A stretch of 64,000 bases of DNA from JAFEDN01 sp963697455 (GCA_963697455.1 CAVOOI010000007.1:1-64000), one strand, 5' to 3'. Shown: positions 17,226 to 26,448, counted from the first letter of the stretch. The notes: generated by a model not told the origin, from the letters alone. Numbers and translations are program-made.

Positions 17226-17250
17226 CAAAGTCACAGGCTCGACCCCCAGG
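17226..17250 (+). repeat. 25-bp direct repeat, right copy
   Basis: Matches 16006-16030 with a single C/T difference. It is followed by ACCCCACAGGACCCACAG, two short echoes of its own ending. Confidence 0.9.
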
Positions 17251-17269
17251 ACCCCACAGGACCCACAGA

Positions 17270-17710
17270 TCATTGTTTAGGGTTAACAGTTAAATTGAGT
17301 TGGGTAAAATTATTAGTAATTGTTAAGCCCGTAATGATATTGCAAGGATTGCCTTCAGTTGGATTAAATGCACCCGTGATGTTTATATCTTGCATACCGG
17401 ATGTAGTAACCGAAATACTAGTGTTGGCACATTCTTGAGTATTTGTCCTAACATGCAGAGTAGCTCTAGACCAAGCAGCATTATTACTATAACAATTTTT
17501 ATACACTTCCAAAGGATGTGTTTCGCCTCCCACAAAATTAGTGGGCACCCAAGAAGTGCATGTATCTGTATTATCAATATCAATGTGATATTTTTGATCA
17601 GCCGCAAAATAAATAGGATATCCTTCCACCTGCTGGGCTAAAGCCAAAGAGAATGGGGTTATAATAGCTAATATATGTACCCCCAAAATAATTGTTCTAA
17701 ATTTATTCAT
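17270..17710 (-). CDS. Hypothetical secreted protein (146 aa)
   Basis: A clear signal peptide (basic start, hydrophobic core, cleavage after SLALA) is followed by a ~120-residue mature domain with four cysteines (DTCTSW, KNCYSN, ECANTS, PCNII) that could form two disulfides in the periplasm or outside the cell. A GAGGAC ribosome site lies before the ATG. No family is recognised. It sits in the accessory island beside an IS4-type remnant. Confidence 0.65.
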   Translation of the reverse strand: MNKFRTIILGVHILAIITPFSLALAQQVEGYPIYFAADQKYHIDIDNTDTCTSWVPTNFVGGETHPLEVYKNCYSNNAAWSRATLHVRTNTQECANTSISVTTSGMQDINITGAFNPTEGNPCNIITGLTITNNFTQLNLTVNPKQ

Positions 17711-17886
17711 TTTATTGTCCTCATTTTTACAAATATATTTTATAGATATATGAATAATTATAGATCACATTCTTTAACCTTTTAGGTTTTTTTAAATATT
17801 GACATACATTAAAAATGTATAAAGTAGTCAACTAATATAAAAAGGCTATAACAGAGCGGGTAGCAGGGGGGCAGGCCGGTCAGGAC
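17711..17886. other. AT-rich intergenic region upstream of the secreted protein
   Basis: No gene is seen. It should contain the minus-strand promoter of the 146-aa gene, and has AT-rich tracts including ACATACATTAAAAATGTAT, but I cannot fix -35 and -10 boxes with confidence. Confidence 0.4.
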
Positions 17887-18035
17887 TCAATGGCACTAAC
17901 TTAGCGTCTAGCTAATAATTGATTCTGGGTACGATGCCTCGGGTTTAACAATAATCTATATGTTTTTGGTCGGTGTTTCACTTCTCTTGGTTCTTGTCGA
18001 TTAGGTCTTTTACCGATTGGATGTTGCCCAATAGA
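17887..18035 (-). mobile_element. IS4-family transposase C-terminal remnant with its terminal inverted repeat
   Basis: Read on the minus strand, 18035-17901 encodes IGKRPNRQEPREVKHRPKTY followed by a basic tail and a stop. This matches the arginine-rich C-terminal tail of many IS4-family DDE transposases (RPxRxEPRxxKRRPKxY). Just beyond the stop, 17887-17904 (TCAATGGCACTAACTTAG) resembles the inverted-repeat end of the MITE at 47023. Upstream of 18035 the frame is closed, so only the tail of the element is left. Confidence 0.65.
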
Positions 18036-18060
18036 GAATAGTCATTAATGAGTGTATGTG

Positions 18061-18268
18061 AATGATTGATCTCATTATTCGCGTAATATTCCCCGATAAA
18101 AATACGGCGTAGCAGTTAGCGGGAACGAAGGCCATCCGCCCATTCGCTATGAGCACGATGACTGAGTCGCAGTCTGACAGGCCCCGTAGTGAAAATCTTG
18201 CGAGCTTTTGGGCGGATGCCTTCGTTCACGCGGAGATGGTTTATAATTCGTTAAAAGAGTGAGCAGTT
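18061..18268 (-). repeat. Inverted repeat, right copy, bordering accessory island
   Basis: Reverse complement of 14123-14326. This copy has the intact core GGGGCCTGTCAGACTGCG (read on the minus strand), shared in shorter form with the other palindromic elements of the window. It ends four bases before the stop codon of the ATPase gene and may act as its terminator region. Confidence 0.93.
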
Positions 18269-18271
18269 TGA

Positions 18272-19927
18272 CTAAAGTAATAAAAACCAGGTTAAAGGAA
18301 TGGTTATTGTATTTTTATTTTTGATGATAGAGTAATCTTCCGCTTCAGCGCTGACGATTATCCCATAACGGCAATTGACGCCACTTTTTGATATTTGGTC
18401 TGAATGGTTTTTTTTCGATTTTTTGACTTCAAGAATAATCGGAGTTTCCAAAGTATCAATTATAAAATCCGGTGATTTTTGACCTTCTTCAGCAGAAAGA
18501 GTAAAAGATAGCTGACCTTCTGAAAATAATCTTTTTAGATGCGTAGCTACTATTTCCTCATAAAGAATACCTTGCAATTCTGGAGTAATTGTACGATCAT
18601 ATTTTTCGCGTAAGGATAAGCGTAACGTAGGTGACATGAAGAAAATTTTACTGGCCTTATTTAATTTTGGATTAATTCGGCCATAAGGTAAAAATTGGTT
18701 TAGCACTTCAGCTTTAGTCAGGGTCTCGATGAGTAAATGCACTTCGCCCTGTTTGCAGCCTGATTCTCTGGCTAAACTTTCAATTTCTATCTCGCCACTA
18801 AAAGCTAGCCTGGTTAATAATTTTTTTGCTCTTAAAAAAATAGTTTCTGGATTTTCAGTCTTCAGCCATTGCGGAACATCGACCCGCAATATTTTTTCAA
18901 ACATATTGGTTGTTTGATCGAAAATTATTTCTTTATTATCTATAGAAAAAAATCGGGGGATATTATAAAAATTTACATATTCTAATAATAGGTTTTTGAT
19001 TTCAATGTTTTTAAAATTATTTTTAATTTTAGAAAGATATAAGGTTATATTGTCTTTAATTTTCTCTATTTCTGTACATAATTCAGAAAAATCTTTTGAG
19101 AAAAATAGCATTTTCGCCAGATCTTTTTCTAAATCTCTATGTGAAAAAATTGCATTGCTTTCTTGTAATTCTAAGTTTTGATTAATATCAGGTGCGCTAG
19201 AAAGTAAAAATTTTTCTATAGTTTCAATCTCTTTGGAATCAAGTTTTGAATAACTTTTATTTGCAAGTTCTAAGGGGAAACCTTCTTTAAAATTAAATAA
19301 GAGTTCACTATCTAATAACCATTTTTTCCAAGCCTTCGCTTGGATAAACTCAGAAAATTTAAATGGAAAAACCCTAAAAATGTGCCATCTGGTCGCTAAG
19401 TCAGGATTGGTGTGTAATAGTAACGCTGAGCTTCCGGTTGAAATAATGAAAGCTCGAGGGCATTTATCATATAATATTTTTAAACCTTTGCTCCAATCTT
19501 TGGCGTCATGTACTTCATCGAATAAAAAAACGATCGGTTTTTCTAATTCATGAAATCTTTTTTTTAAAACAATTTTTTCAAAAGCTTGAAAAATTAAATA
19601 AAGTTTAGTATCTCCAAATTGCTGGACAAATTCCTCTATATTAAAAAAATAAATATCCTGAGTATAGTTTTCGTATATTTCTTTGCTAAGTTGCCACATC
19701 AAAGTGGTTTTGCCTATTCCGCGCAGTCCGGCTAAAGCAAGCATTCTTGCGCCGGATTTATGGGTAAAATAATCTTCTGCGGCTTGACGAAGTTCGAGGA
19801 GCACGTCCCTTAAGGGAAAAGGGCTGTTTTTTTCATTTCTAGTAAATTGATCTAGCATTTTAGGATCAATCTGGCTATTCAGTAAAAAATGTTCCAATTC
19901 AATTTCGTTCATAAGAATCTCATTCAA
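18272..19927 (-). CDS. AAA ATPase with C-terminal PD-(D/E)XK nuclease-like domain
   Basis: A 551-aa P-loop protein. Walker A is GLRGIGKTT (67-75), Walker B is IVFLFDEVHD (132-141), and a sensor-type serine/threonine strand IISTGSSALL follows. The layout resembles the DUF4143/ATPase_AAA_14 family. Near the C-terminus, SPDFII (D487) and ILEVKKS (E500, K502) fit a PD-(D/E)XK core. The middle region is long, helical and lysine-rich. A second ATG at residue 6 (19912) is an alternative start. It is the last gene before pfkA and lies within the segment flanked by pfkA 3'-end repeats. The role is unknown; defence or mobile-element maintenance is possible. Confidence 0.75.
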   Translation of the reverse strand: MNEILMNEIELEHFLLNSQIDPKMLDQFTRNEKNSPFPLRDVLLELRQAAEDYFTHKSGARMLALAGLRGIGKTTLMWQLSKEIYENYTQDIYFFNIEEFVQQFGDTKLYLIFQAFEKIVLKKRFHELEKPIVFLFDEVHDAKDWSKGLKILYDKCPRAFIISTGSSALLLHTNPDLATRWHIFRVFPFKFSEFIQAKAWKKWLLDSELLFNFKEGFPLELANKSYSKLDSKEIETIEKFLLSSAPDINQNLELQESNAIFSHRDLEKDLAKMLFFSKDFSELCTEIEKIKDNITLYLSKIKNNFKNIEIKNLLLEYVNFYNIPRFFSIDNKEIIFDQTTNMFEKILRVDVPQWLKTENPETIFLRAKKLLTRLAFSGEIEIESLARESGCKQGEVHLLIETLTKAEVLNQFLPYGRINPKLNKASKIFFMSPTLRLSLREKYDRTITPELQGILYEEIVATHLKRLFSEGQLSFTLSAEEGQKSPDFIIDTLETPIILEVKKSKKNHSDQISKSGVNCRYGIIVSAEAEDYSIIKNKNTITIPLTWFLLL

Positions 19928-19956
19928 GTTTAAGGCAAGCTATTCCTTGCGCGCCA

Positions 19957-20937
19957 TCACACATTACATAGAATGTTGTTTAACTCGAGTAACTTTTTAT
20001 CAGCGAAAAATTCCGTGGTTTGGTTTGCGGTTGGGAATGGGGTTAACATAATGTCATTTCCACGCAAAGTCGTCATTTTTTGAGTTTCGCCGGCTAAAAA
20101 TCCTTCGACCGCGTGTGCGCCCATCAGTGCCGCTATTTTACGATCCATAACGGTGGGCGATCCACCGCGTTGAGTGTGGCCTAAAATACAAACTGTATAG
20201 AGAATTCCAGTTTTCGCTTTAATTTCTTCTGCTAATTCCACGGAGTGCCCGGTTTTACCGCCTTCGGCCACTACAATAATGGAAGCCATCCGGTGACGCT
20301 GGCTGTATTTGATATTGTCGATTAGCGTTTCGGTGCTGATCGGAAATTCAGGGATCAACATCATTTCAGCGCCGCCGGAAATGCCGACGTCGACCGCTAA
20401 AAATCCTGAAGCACGTCCCATCACTTCGATCAAAAAATTTCGATCAGTGCTGAACGCGGTATCCCGAATTTTATCGATGGCTTGTAACGCGGTATTGCGG
20501 GCCGTGTCAAAGCCAATACAGTAATCTGTTCCAGGAATGTCATTGTCTATAGTGCACGGGATGCCGATGACTTGCAGTTCAGTGGGTTCTTCTTTGCTTA
20601 ACAAAGTGGCGCCTTGAAAACTGCCATCACCCCCTAGAACGATTAAGCCATGGATGCCGCGTTTAGCTAAAAATTCCCGGCATTTATCTCGAATTGGTTT
20701 TTTATGGAAGTCTACACACCGTCCGGTTTTTAAAAATGTGCCGCCACGCTGTAAACAATTAGCCACCGATTTTTGACTGAGCGCCACGATGGATTCAGCC
20801 ACTAAACCGCCATACCCGCCTTCGGCGCCAAAGACTTCAATATTTTTGTGAATAGCATAACGGGTGACTGCGCGAATAACTGCATTCATACCCGGCGCGT
20901 CGCCACCGGAACAAAGAATCAATATTTTTTTATTCAT
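19957..20937 (-). CDS. pfkA: ATP-dependent 6-phosphofructokinase
   Basis: A 326-aa group A PFK that commits fructose 6-phosphate to glycolysis. ATP use is indicated by GGDGSFQGA (Gly at the position where PPi enzymes have Asp) and GIPCTIDNDIPGTD. The GRASGFLAVDVG and GHTQRGGSPTVMDR motifs complete the active site. It lies 9 bases after xylA, so it belongs to a xylB-xylA-pfkA operon. Its last 93 bases are copied at 17118-17210. Confidence 0.97.
   Translation of the reverse strand: MNKKILILCSGGDAPGMNAVIRAVTRYAIHKNIEVFGAEGGYGGLVAESIVALSQKSVANCLQRGGTFLKTGRCVDFHKKPIRDKCREFLAKRGIHGLIVLGGDGSFQGATLLSKEEPTELQVIGIPCTIDNDIPGTDYCIGFDTARNTALQAIDKIRDTAFSTDRNFLIEVMGRASGFLAVDVGISGGAEMMLIPEFPISTETLIDNIKYSQRHRMASIIVVAEGGKTGHSVELAEEIKAKTGILYTVCILGHTQRGGSPTVMDRKIAALMGAHAVEGFLAGETQKMTTLRGNDIMLTPFPTANQTTEFFADKKLLELNNILCNV
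19961..20053. repeat. Direct repeat of the pfkA 3' end, right (parental) copy
   Basis: The 3' coding end of the intact pfkA; identical over 93 bases to 17118-17210. The repeat stops two bases short of the complete TGA. Confidence 0.95.
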
Positions 20938-20946
20938 TAATTAACT

Positions 20947-22263
20947 CTATTTAATTTGATTGCTGAAATAATTTTCTAAAAATTCTTGCCGCCCAGATAC
21001 CGGTTTGGGGTCGAGCGCGTGGTCCAGGGCATATTGGCTAATTTGTTCAAAAGTGTGTTTTTTCTGCAGAATATCAGCGCCTAAACCATTATTCCAACTA
21101 CGATAACGTTGGGTGAGAGCTGATTTTAGTTTGCCGGTTTCCAGAATATTGGCCGCAATAAGTAGCCCGCGAGCGATAGTGTCCACACCGCCAATATGAC
21201 CATAAAATAAATCTTCGAGGTCGATGCTTTGCCGGCGTAATTTTGCATCAAAATTAAATCCACCGGAGGTAAAACCACCATTGGCCAAAATGATATAAAG
21301 AACATGAGCAATATCTTGTAAGTCATTGGGAAATTGATCTGTATCCCAGCCAAGCTGAGGATCACCGCGATTAGCATCGATACTGCCGAAAATATTATGA
21401 GCGCAGGCGTAAGCCACTTCTTCGGGAAAACTGTGGCCCGCGAGCGTGGCATGGTTGGCTTCAATATTCACTTTAAATTCTTTTTCTAAGCCATATTTAG
21501 TTAAAAACGCCAGCACATGGCCTGAGTCAAAATCATATTGATGTTTAGTAGGCTCACAAGGTTTGGGTTCTAACAGTAATAAACCTTTAAAGCCGGTTTT
21601 GTGTTTGTAGTCCACCAGCAAACTCAAGAATCGTGCTAACTGCTCGCTTTCTTGGCGTAAATCAGTATTCAAAATAGTTTCATAACCTTCTCGTCCCCCC
21701 CAAAGCACATAGTTAGCGCCACCTAGTTCTCTGGTAGCATCAAAGGCAGCTTTGACTTGAGCGACAGCATATGCGAATACTTCCGCATCTGGATTGGTTG
21801 CGCCGCCAGACATATAGCGAGGATGAGAAAATAAATTCGCAGTGCCCCACAATAACTGGATGCCGGTCTCCTGCATTTTTTTACCAATATATTCAGTGAC
21901 TACTTGGAGATTGGCGATGCTTTTCTTTAAGCTGCCTCCCTCAGCAGCAATGTCCCGGTCATGGAAAGTGAAAAAGGGTAAATTCAGTTTGCTGATAAAT
22001 TCAAACATGGCGTCAACCCGCATTTTCGAACGTTCCTGCACGTCGTTGCTTTGCAGCCACGGGCGGTTAAACGTGCCTTCGCCGAAGCCATCATTACCCT
22101 GCCAGCAAAATGTGTGCCAGCAGCATACTGCGAAGCGTAAGTGTTCCGCCATGGTTTTGCCTAAAATGACTTGATCAGGATTATAGTAGCGGTAGGCCAG
22201 GGGATTGCTGGTTTTCGGCCCTTCATATTTAATGTGGGGGATATTGGTAAAATAATCGCTCAT
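20947..22263 (-). CDS. xylA: Xylose isomerase
   Basis: Interconverts D-xylose and D-xylulose using two divalent metals. The 438-aa protein is the long class II type. Visible are FTFHDRDIAAEG (catalytic His, with the DxD), LWGGREGYETILNTD, LLLEPKPCEPTKHQYDFD, NIEANHATLAGH and NRGDPQLGWDTDQFP metal-ligand motifs. A GAGGAG ribosome site overlaps the xylB stop. It is sandwiched between xylB and pfkA with gaps of 3 and 9 bases. Confidence 0.98.
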   Translation of the reverse strand: MSDYFTNIPHIKYEGPKTSNPLAYRYYNPDQVILGKTMAEHLRFAVCCWHTFCWQGNDGFGEGTFNRPWLQSNDVQERSKMRVDAMFEFISKLNLPFFTFHDRDIAAEGGSLKKSIANLQVVTEYIGKKMQETGIQLLWGTANLFSHPRYMSGGATNPDAEVFAYAVAQVKAAFDATRELGGANYVLWGGREGYETILNTDLRQESEQLARFLSLLVDYKHKTGFKGLLLLEPKPCEPTKHQYDFDSGHVLAFLTKYGLEKEFKVNIEANHATLAGHSFPEEVAYACAHNIFGSIDANRGDPQLGWDTDQFPNDLQDIAHVLYIILANGGFTSGGFNFDAKLRRQSIDLEDLFYGHIGGVDTIARGLLIAANILETGKLKSALTQRYRSWNNGLGADILQKKHTFEQISQYALDHALDPKPVSGRQEFLENYFSNQIK

Positions 22264-22266
22264 AAT

Positions 22267-23739
22267 TTACTCCTCATTCAATAGCTTAAAACTAGGTTTC
22301 AACTGCGGGTATAATGAATCAAATAGTCGTCTTTTTTGCTGATAACTTGGGTAATTCACCATTGCCGGGTAAATGATATTCTCAATTTCTTGCGTTGGGA
22401 AGGCCAAGCTAAATTCTCCGCCATGTTCACTGTACCAGGCCAATCGTGCCGCGCCGTAAGCTCCGCCGATGGCGGCTTGCTTGCGGTAAGTCAAGGGACG
22501 CTGGAGCGTGGTGGCAATGATTTCTCCCCAATAAGAGCTGCGGGCTCCGCCGCCGATGACCGCAACGCTATCGATTGCCACGCCAGCATGTTCAATCACC
22601 TGCTGGCCTTGCGCAAATGCAAAAGCCACCCCTTCTAATACTGCTTGGACCAATTCGGCAGACCCGGTATTGTGAGTCAGACCTACAAAGGCGCCCCGGG
22701 CCTGAGGATCATTATGCGGTGTCCGTTCCCCGGATAAGTAGGGTAGGAAGATCGGCACTGCTGCTGGGTGATGCTGTTTGGCCAGAGTAATCAGAGCATC
22801 GATGTCCTTACAGTTCAATACGTTGCTGATCCATTCCAAACAACTGGCAGCGCTTAAGTGTACGCTCATTTGGTGCCAGCGTTTGGGCAAGCAATGGCAC
22901 ATAGTGTGTAAGGTTTCTTGAGGATTAGGCCGGAAATGGTTGTCGGCGACAAAATACACTCCTGAGGTGCCCAATGATAAAAACGCCTGTCCCGGTTCGG
23001 TGACACCCATGCTGATTGCACTGGCGGCGTTATCGCCGCCGCCGGCAATGACGGTGGTATTGCGAGAAAGGCCCCATTCGTCGGCAATTTCAGCAGTGAG
23101 CGTCGCAGTGACCTCTGTGCCTTCAAATAACTTCGGCATGTGGTGTTCGGTGAGTCTGGTGGCTTGGAGCATATCTGTTGACCAGCAACGGGAGCCGACG
23201 TTAAGCCAGCTAGTCCCGGAAGCATCTGATAGGTCCGTTGCATAAACGCCGGTCATTTTTAAACGTAAATAGTCTTTAGGCAGCAGTACCTTATGAATTT
23301 GGGAAAAAATTTCCGGCTCATGTTCAGCCACCCATAATAGTTTAGGTGCGGTAAACCCGGGCATAATCATGTTGCCGGTGATTTCCAGTGCCTGAGGAAC
23401 TCGCTGGAGGAGGGTATGGCATTGAGCTTCCGAACGGCCGTCATTCCATAATATAGCGGGTCTTAATGGTTGATTTTGGCGGTTAATTAAGGTGGCGCCG
23501 TGCATTTGCCCGGACAACCCGATTGCGCGCACTTGTTTAAGCGCTTGGCTATGGCTATTTTTCAGGGTTGCCATCGCGGATTGGGTGGCCCGCCACCAGT
23601 CCTCAGGATTTTGCTCCGACCACAATGGTTTGGGCCGCGAGACCTGTAATGCCTGATCAGCCGTGGCTACTACGGTTTGAGTTTCGTCGATTAAAACTAT
23701 TTTGACGCTGGAAGTGCCTAAATCAATACCTAAATACAT
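22267..23739 (-). CDS. xylB: Xylulokinase
   Basis: A 490-aa FGGY-family kinase that phosphorylates D-xylulose for the pentose phosphate pathway. Seen: MYLGIDLGTSSVKIVLID (phosphate 1 site), QMHGATL, WNDGRSEAQC, and the FGGY signature 2 region GGGARSSYWGEIIA. It is the first gene of the xylBA-pfkA operon, with a GAGAG ribosome site before the ATG. A sugar/H+ symporter that could import xylose is encoded 6 kb away. No XylR-type regulator is present in the window. Confidence 0.97.
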   Translation of the reverse strand: MYLGIDLGTSSVKIVLIDETQTVVATADQALQVSRPKPLWSEQNPEDWWRATQSAMATLKNSHSQALKQVRAIGLSGQMHGATLINRQNQPLRPAILWNDGRSEAQCHTLLQRVPQALEITGNMIMPGFTAPKLLWVAEHEPEIFSQIHKVLLPKDYLRLKMTGVYATDLSDASGTSWLNVGSRCWSTDMLQATRLTEHHMPKLFEGTEVTATLTAEIADEWGLSRNTTVIAGGGDNAASAISMGVTEPGQAFLSLGTSGVYFVADNHFRPNPQETLHTMCHCLPKRWHQMSVHLSAASCLEWISNVLNCKDIDALITLAKQHHPAAVPIFLPYLSGERTPHNDPQARGAFVGLTHNTGSAELVQAVLEGVAFAFAQGQQVIEHAGVAIDSVAVIGGGARSSYWGEIIATTLQRPLTYRKQAAIGGAYGAARLAWYSEHGGEFSLAFPTQEIENIIYPAMVNYPSYQQKRRLFDSLYPQLKPSFKLLNEE

Positions 23740-23862
23740 GGGATACTCTCAATAAGTGAATAAAAATTATCCGCCAAGTATACCAAAACGCTTTAGTTAT
23801 ATAAAAGCCTTCCGGGAACTTCGCAGCTCTTGTTAAAGTTTAATAGGCATATCATGACGAGG

Positions 23863-26448
23863 CTAAGCTGCGTTGCGGCTGGCGTTGGTATTGGCGGCTA
23901 AAGATTTGAGGATCATTTGTTTGTAGACCGCGCTGAGTTCAGGGTTTTGGTCGCCCAATTCTCTTAGCTGCGACATGGCGAATTGTTGAATGACCAGTAA
24001 AGGCAGGACGATTTCTTCGCGTAGCTTGATAGATTCTCGATTCAAGCCATCGTTTTCTAGCAAACAATTTTGACCTGAAATTTTCTCGAGCAGAATTTGC
24101 GTGAGTTTGGCCTCATCGTGCAGCCTACGCCAAAATTTGCCAAACTTGGGGTCTTTGCGCATATAGGCGGTCAAGGGGAAAAAAGTTTTACATAAGCTCA
24201 TCATGGTATTTTCAACTAAGGTGCGGAAAAATAATGATTCGCGATAAAGTGTTTTTAATTGAGTTTCCTTACCTTGTTTGATCAATTTTTTTAGTGCGGA
24301 CCCGAAGCCAAAATAACCGGGAATATTTTGTTTTAATTGATTCCAGGAACCGACGAACGGAATAGCGCGTAAATCAGCAAACTGCAGTTGTGCGCTTTTC
24401 TTCCGCGCAGCGGGACGACTCCCGATATTAAGTTCGCTGTAAAATTTTAAAGGCGTCATTTCTTCAAGATAAGGCACAAATAAAGGATCATCTTTCAATT
24501 CAGTATAAACTTTGCGGCTAAAATCGGCCAACTGTTGCAGCAGGGTCATGTTTTCAGGAGAAAGGTCATTGGCGGATTCTGGAAATATTAAATCTTCTAT
24601 TCCTGCAGTAAATAATTGCTCGATATTATATTTTGCAGAAACTTCAGTGCCAAAATTCGAACTGATGGTCTGACCTTGAATGGTCAATTGCAAATTACGA
24701 TGACTGATTTGACTGCCTAACGAACGATAAAAATGATGAGTATTGCCGCCGCCACGAGCTGGGGGGCCGCCACGGCCATCAAAAAATATTACTTTAATAT
24801 TATTTTTAGCCGATATTGCAGTTAGGTTTAATTTGGCTTTATGGATAGACCAATTGGCTGAGACATATCCGCCATCCTTAGTGCCATCTGAAAATCCCAA
24901 CATGATAGTTTGGACATGGTTTCGGTTAGCTAAATGCTGCTGGTAAAATGGGTATTGATATAGTTCTTGCATGATTAAGGAAGAGTTTTCTAGATCTTCA
25001 ATGCTTTCGAATAACGGCACAATATCAACTGGAATATGCGGATCAAAGTTACCTGCTAAACGGAGCATAGTTAACAATTCTAGAACATCCAGGCTGGACT
25101 GAGTATTACTAATGATATAACGGCATAAACCAATTTCACCATTAGCAGTTTGAATAGGTTTAATGACCTGCATAGATTCAAAAGTACGTACAGTTTGCGG
25201 GTCAGCATTGGCAGTTACTGAATAGTGCGATTGGCTTTTTAATAAAGTTCCTAAGATTGCTATTTTGCCAGTGTTATCTTGTTGCTCATAATCGGTTAAT
25301 TTTAAATCATTAGCCATCTGCTTAAACGCGACACGATGAATCTGCGCATTTTCGCGCATATCCATAGCGGCTAAATGAAAACCAAAACAACGGACTTTAT
25401 CCAGCATGGCGTCGAGGGTTTCTAAGAACAACGAAGAGTGATCGGCAATTAAAGTTTCGCGCAATTGGTTTAAATCTTCTAATAGCTCCGCAGGGTGCTG
25501 ATAAATCGGGTCAGTAGATTTTTGACCGATAGCACGCTCAGTATTTTCAATTTTTTGGCGGATATTATAGAGATTATCTAAAATTCCTTTAAAAGTGAGC
25601 TTCTTACAGAGGTGGCGAAGATCCTGGACGTACAATTTTAAAATATGAGTTTTTAATAATTTAGCAACCGCCAGAGTGGTCTCGGCGTCCACATTCGGAT
25701 TGCCATCGCGATCACCGCCTGGCCAAAATCCTAATTCAACGCCGGGATGCGGCAAGAGTTGCGAATGATGAAACTCACTGAGCGCGCCATTAATTTGCTG
25801 TTGAATTTGCGGGATCACTGGATAAAAAATATTTTCCACATACCACACCAAGCTTTGCGCTTCTTGATAAGGCGTCGGTTTTTGTTGATGTTTAAATGAG
25901 GTTTTACCCATCTGCCATAATAAATCGCTAATTTCCTTTAAGTTATTGTTTTGAATCGCAGCCGTAAGCTGAGTGATAATGCCTAAAACCGGATAAGGAT
26001 AAAATTGAGTTGGATGCGCGGTGAGGACAATTCTCACCTTATAATTTTGAATTTGTTTAATGAAGTCTTGTTCATGACCGGTATTGATAGTTTTATTGAT
26101 AAGATTAGTGATAGTGCCTTGGCCATTGAGATTATGCGTGCTGGTATAGGCGGCATCTTCGAGGGCGTCAAATAATACTATCTGCCGTTCAACGAATTGT
26201 AACATGGTAAACAGAATATTATTCTGGTCATTCAGCGGCGTCAAATCGAGATTTTTTTCAAAGAAATGATCGATAATCTGTTGCGGGTGTTTGCCTTGTT
26301 TAATTTCTTGGCTAGAGTATTTGGCAAATAAAGTTAATAACGTGCCCACTTCTTGCATCTTATGAAAAGGCAGGGTTAAAAATAAGCTGTTATATAAAGA
26401 GTATTTAAGGGCAACATTATTGTGAAAATGGGTGATTAAGTCATTCAT
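23863..26448 (-). CDS. ppc: Phosphoenolpyruvate carboxylase
   Basis: Adds bicarbonate to PEP to give oxaloacetate, refilling the TCA cycle. The 861-aa protein has the catalytic histidine motif VLTAHPTQ, the GFWPGGDRDGNPN motif, the GFSDGTKDGGYVSANW motif and FFDGRGGPPARGG. The last two differ from the E. coli form (GYSDSAKDAG, FHGRGGS) and match a divergent bacterial branch. Its ATG overlaps the stop of the PPi-dependent PFK gene, so the two are translationally coupled. Confidence 0.96.
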   Translation of the reverse strand: MNDLITHFHNNVALKYSLYNSLFLTLPFHKMQEVGTLLTLFAKYSSQEIKQGKHPQQIIDHFFEKNLDLTPLNDQNNILFTMLQFVERQIVLFDALEDAAYTSTHNLNGQGTITNLINKTINTGHEQDFIKQIQNYKVRIVLTAHPTQFYPYPVLGIITQLTAAIQNNNLKEISDLLWQMGKTSFKHQQKPTPYQEAQSLVWYVENIFYPVIPQIQQQINGALSEFHHSQLLPHPGVELGFWPGGDRDGNPNVDAETTLAVAKLLKTHILKLYVQDLRHLCKKLTFKGILDNLYNIRQKIENTERAIGQKSTDPIYQHPAELLEDLNQLRETLIADHSSLFLETLDAMLDKVRCFGFHLAAMDMRENAQIHRVAFKQMANDLKLTDYEQQDNTGKIAILGTLLKSQSHYSVTANADPQTVRTFESMQVIKPIQTANGEIGLCRYIISNTQSSLDVLELLTMLRLAGNFDPHIPVDIVPLFESIEDLENSSLIMQELYQYPFYQQHLANRNHVQTIMLGFSDGTKDGGYVSANWSIHKAKLNLTAISAKNNIKVIFFDGRGGPPARGGGNTHHFYRSLGSQISHRNLQLTIQGQTISSNFGTEVSAKYNIEQLFTAGIEDLIFPESANDLSPENMTLLQQLADFSRKVYTELKDDPLFVPYLEEMTPLKFYSELNIGSRPAARKKSAQLQFADLRAIPFVGSWNQLKQNIPGYFGFGSALKKLIKQGKETQLKTLYRESLFFRTLVENTMMSLCKTFFPLTAYMRKDPKFGKFWRRLHDEAKLTQILLEKISGQNCLLENDGLNRESIKLREEIVLPLLVIQQFAMSQLRELGDQNPELSAVYKQMILKSLAANTNASRNAA

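Noticed and set aside
17130..17438. 102-codon plus-strand frame over the pfkA-end repeat
   Set aside because: It is antisense to the pfkA fragment and to the secreted protein gene, with no ribosome site or recognisable product.
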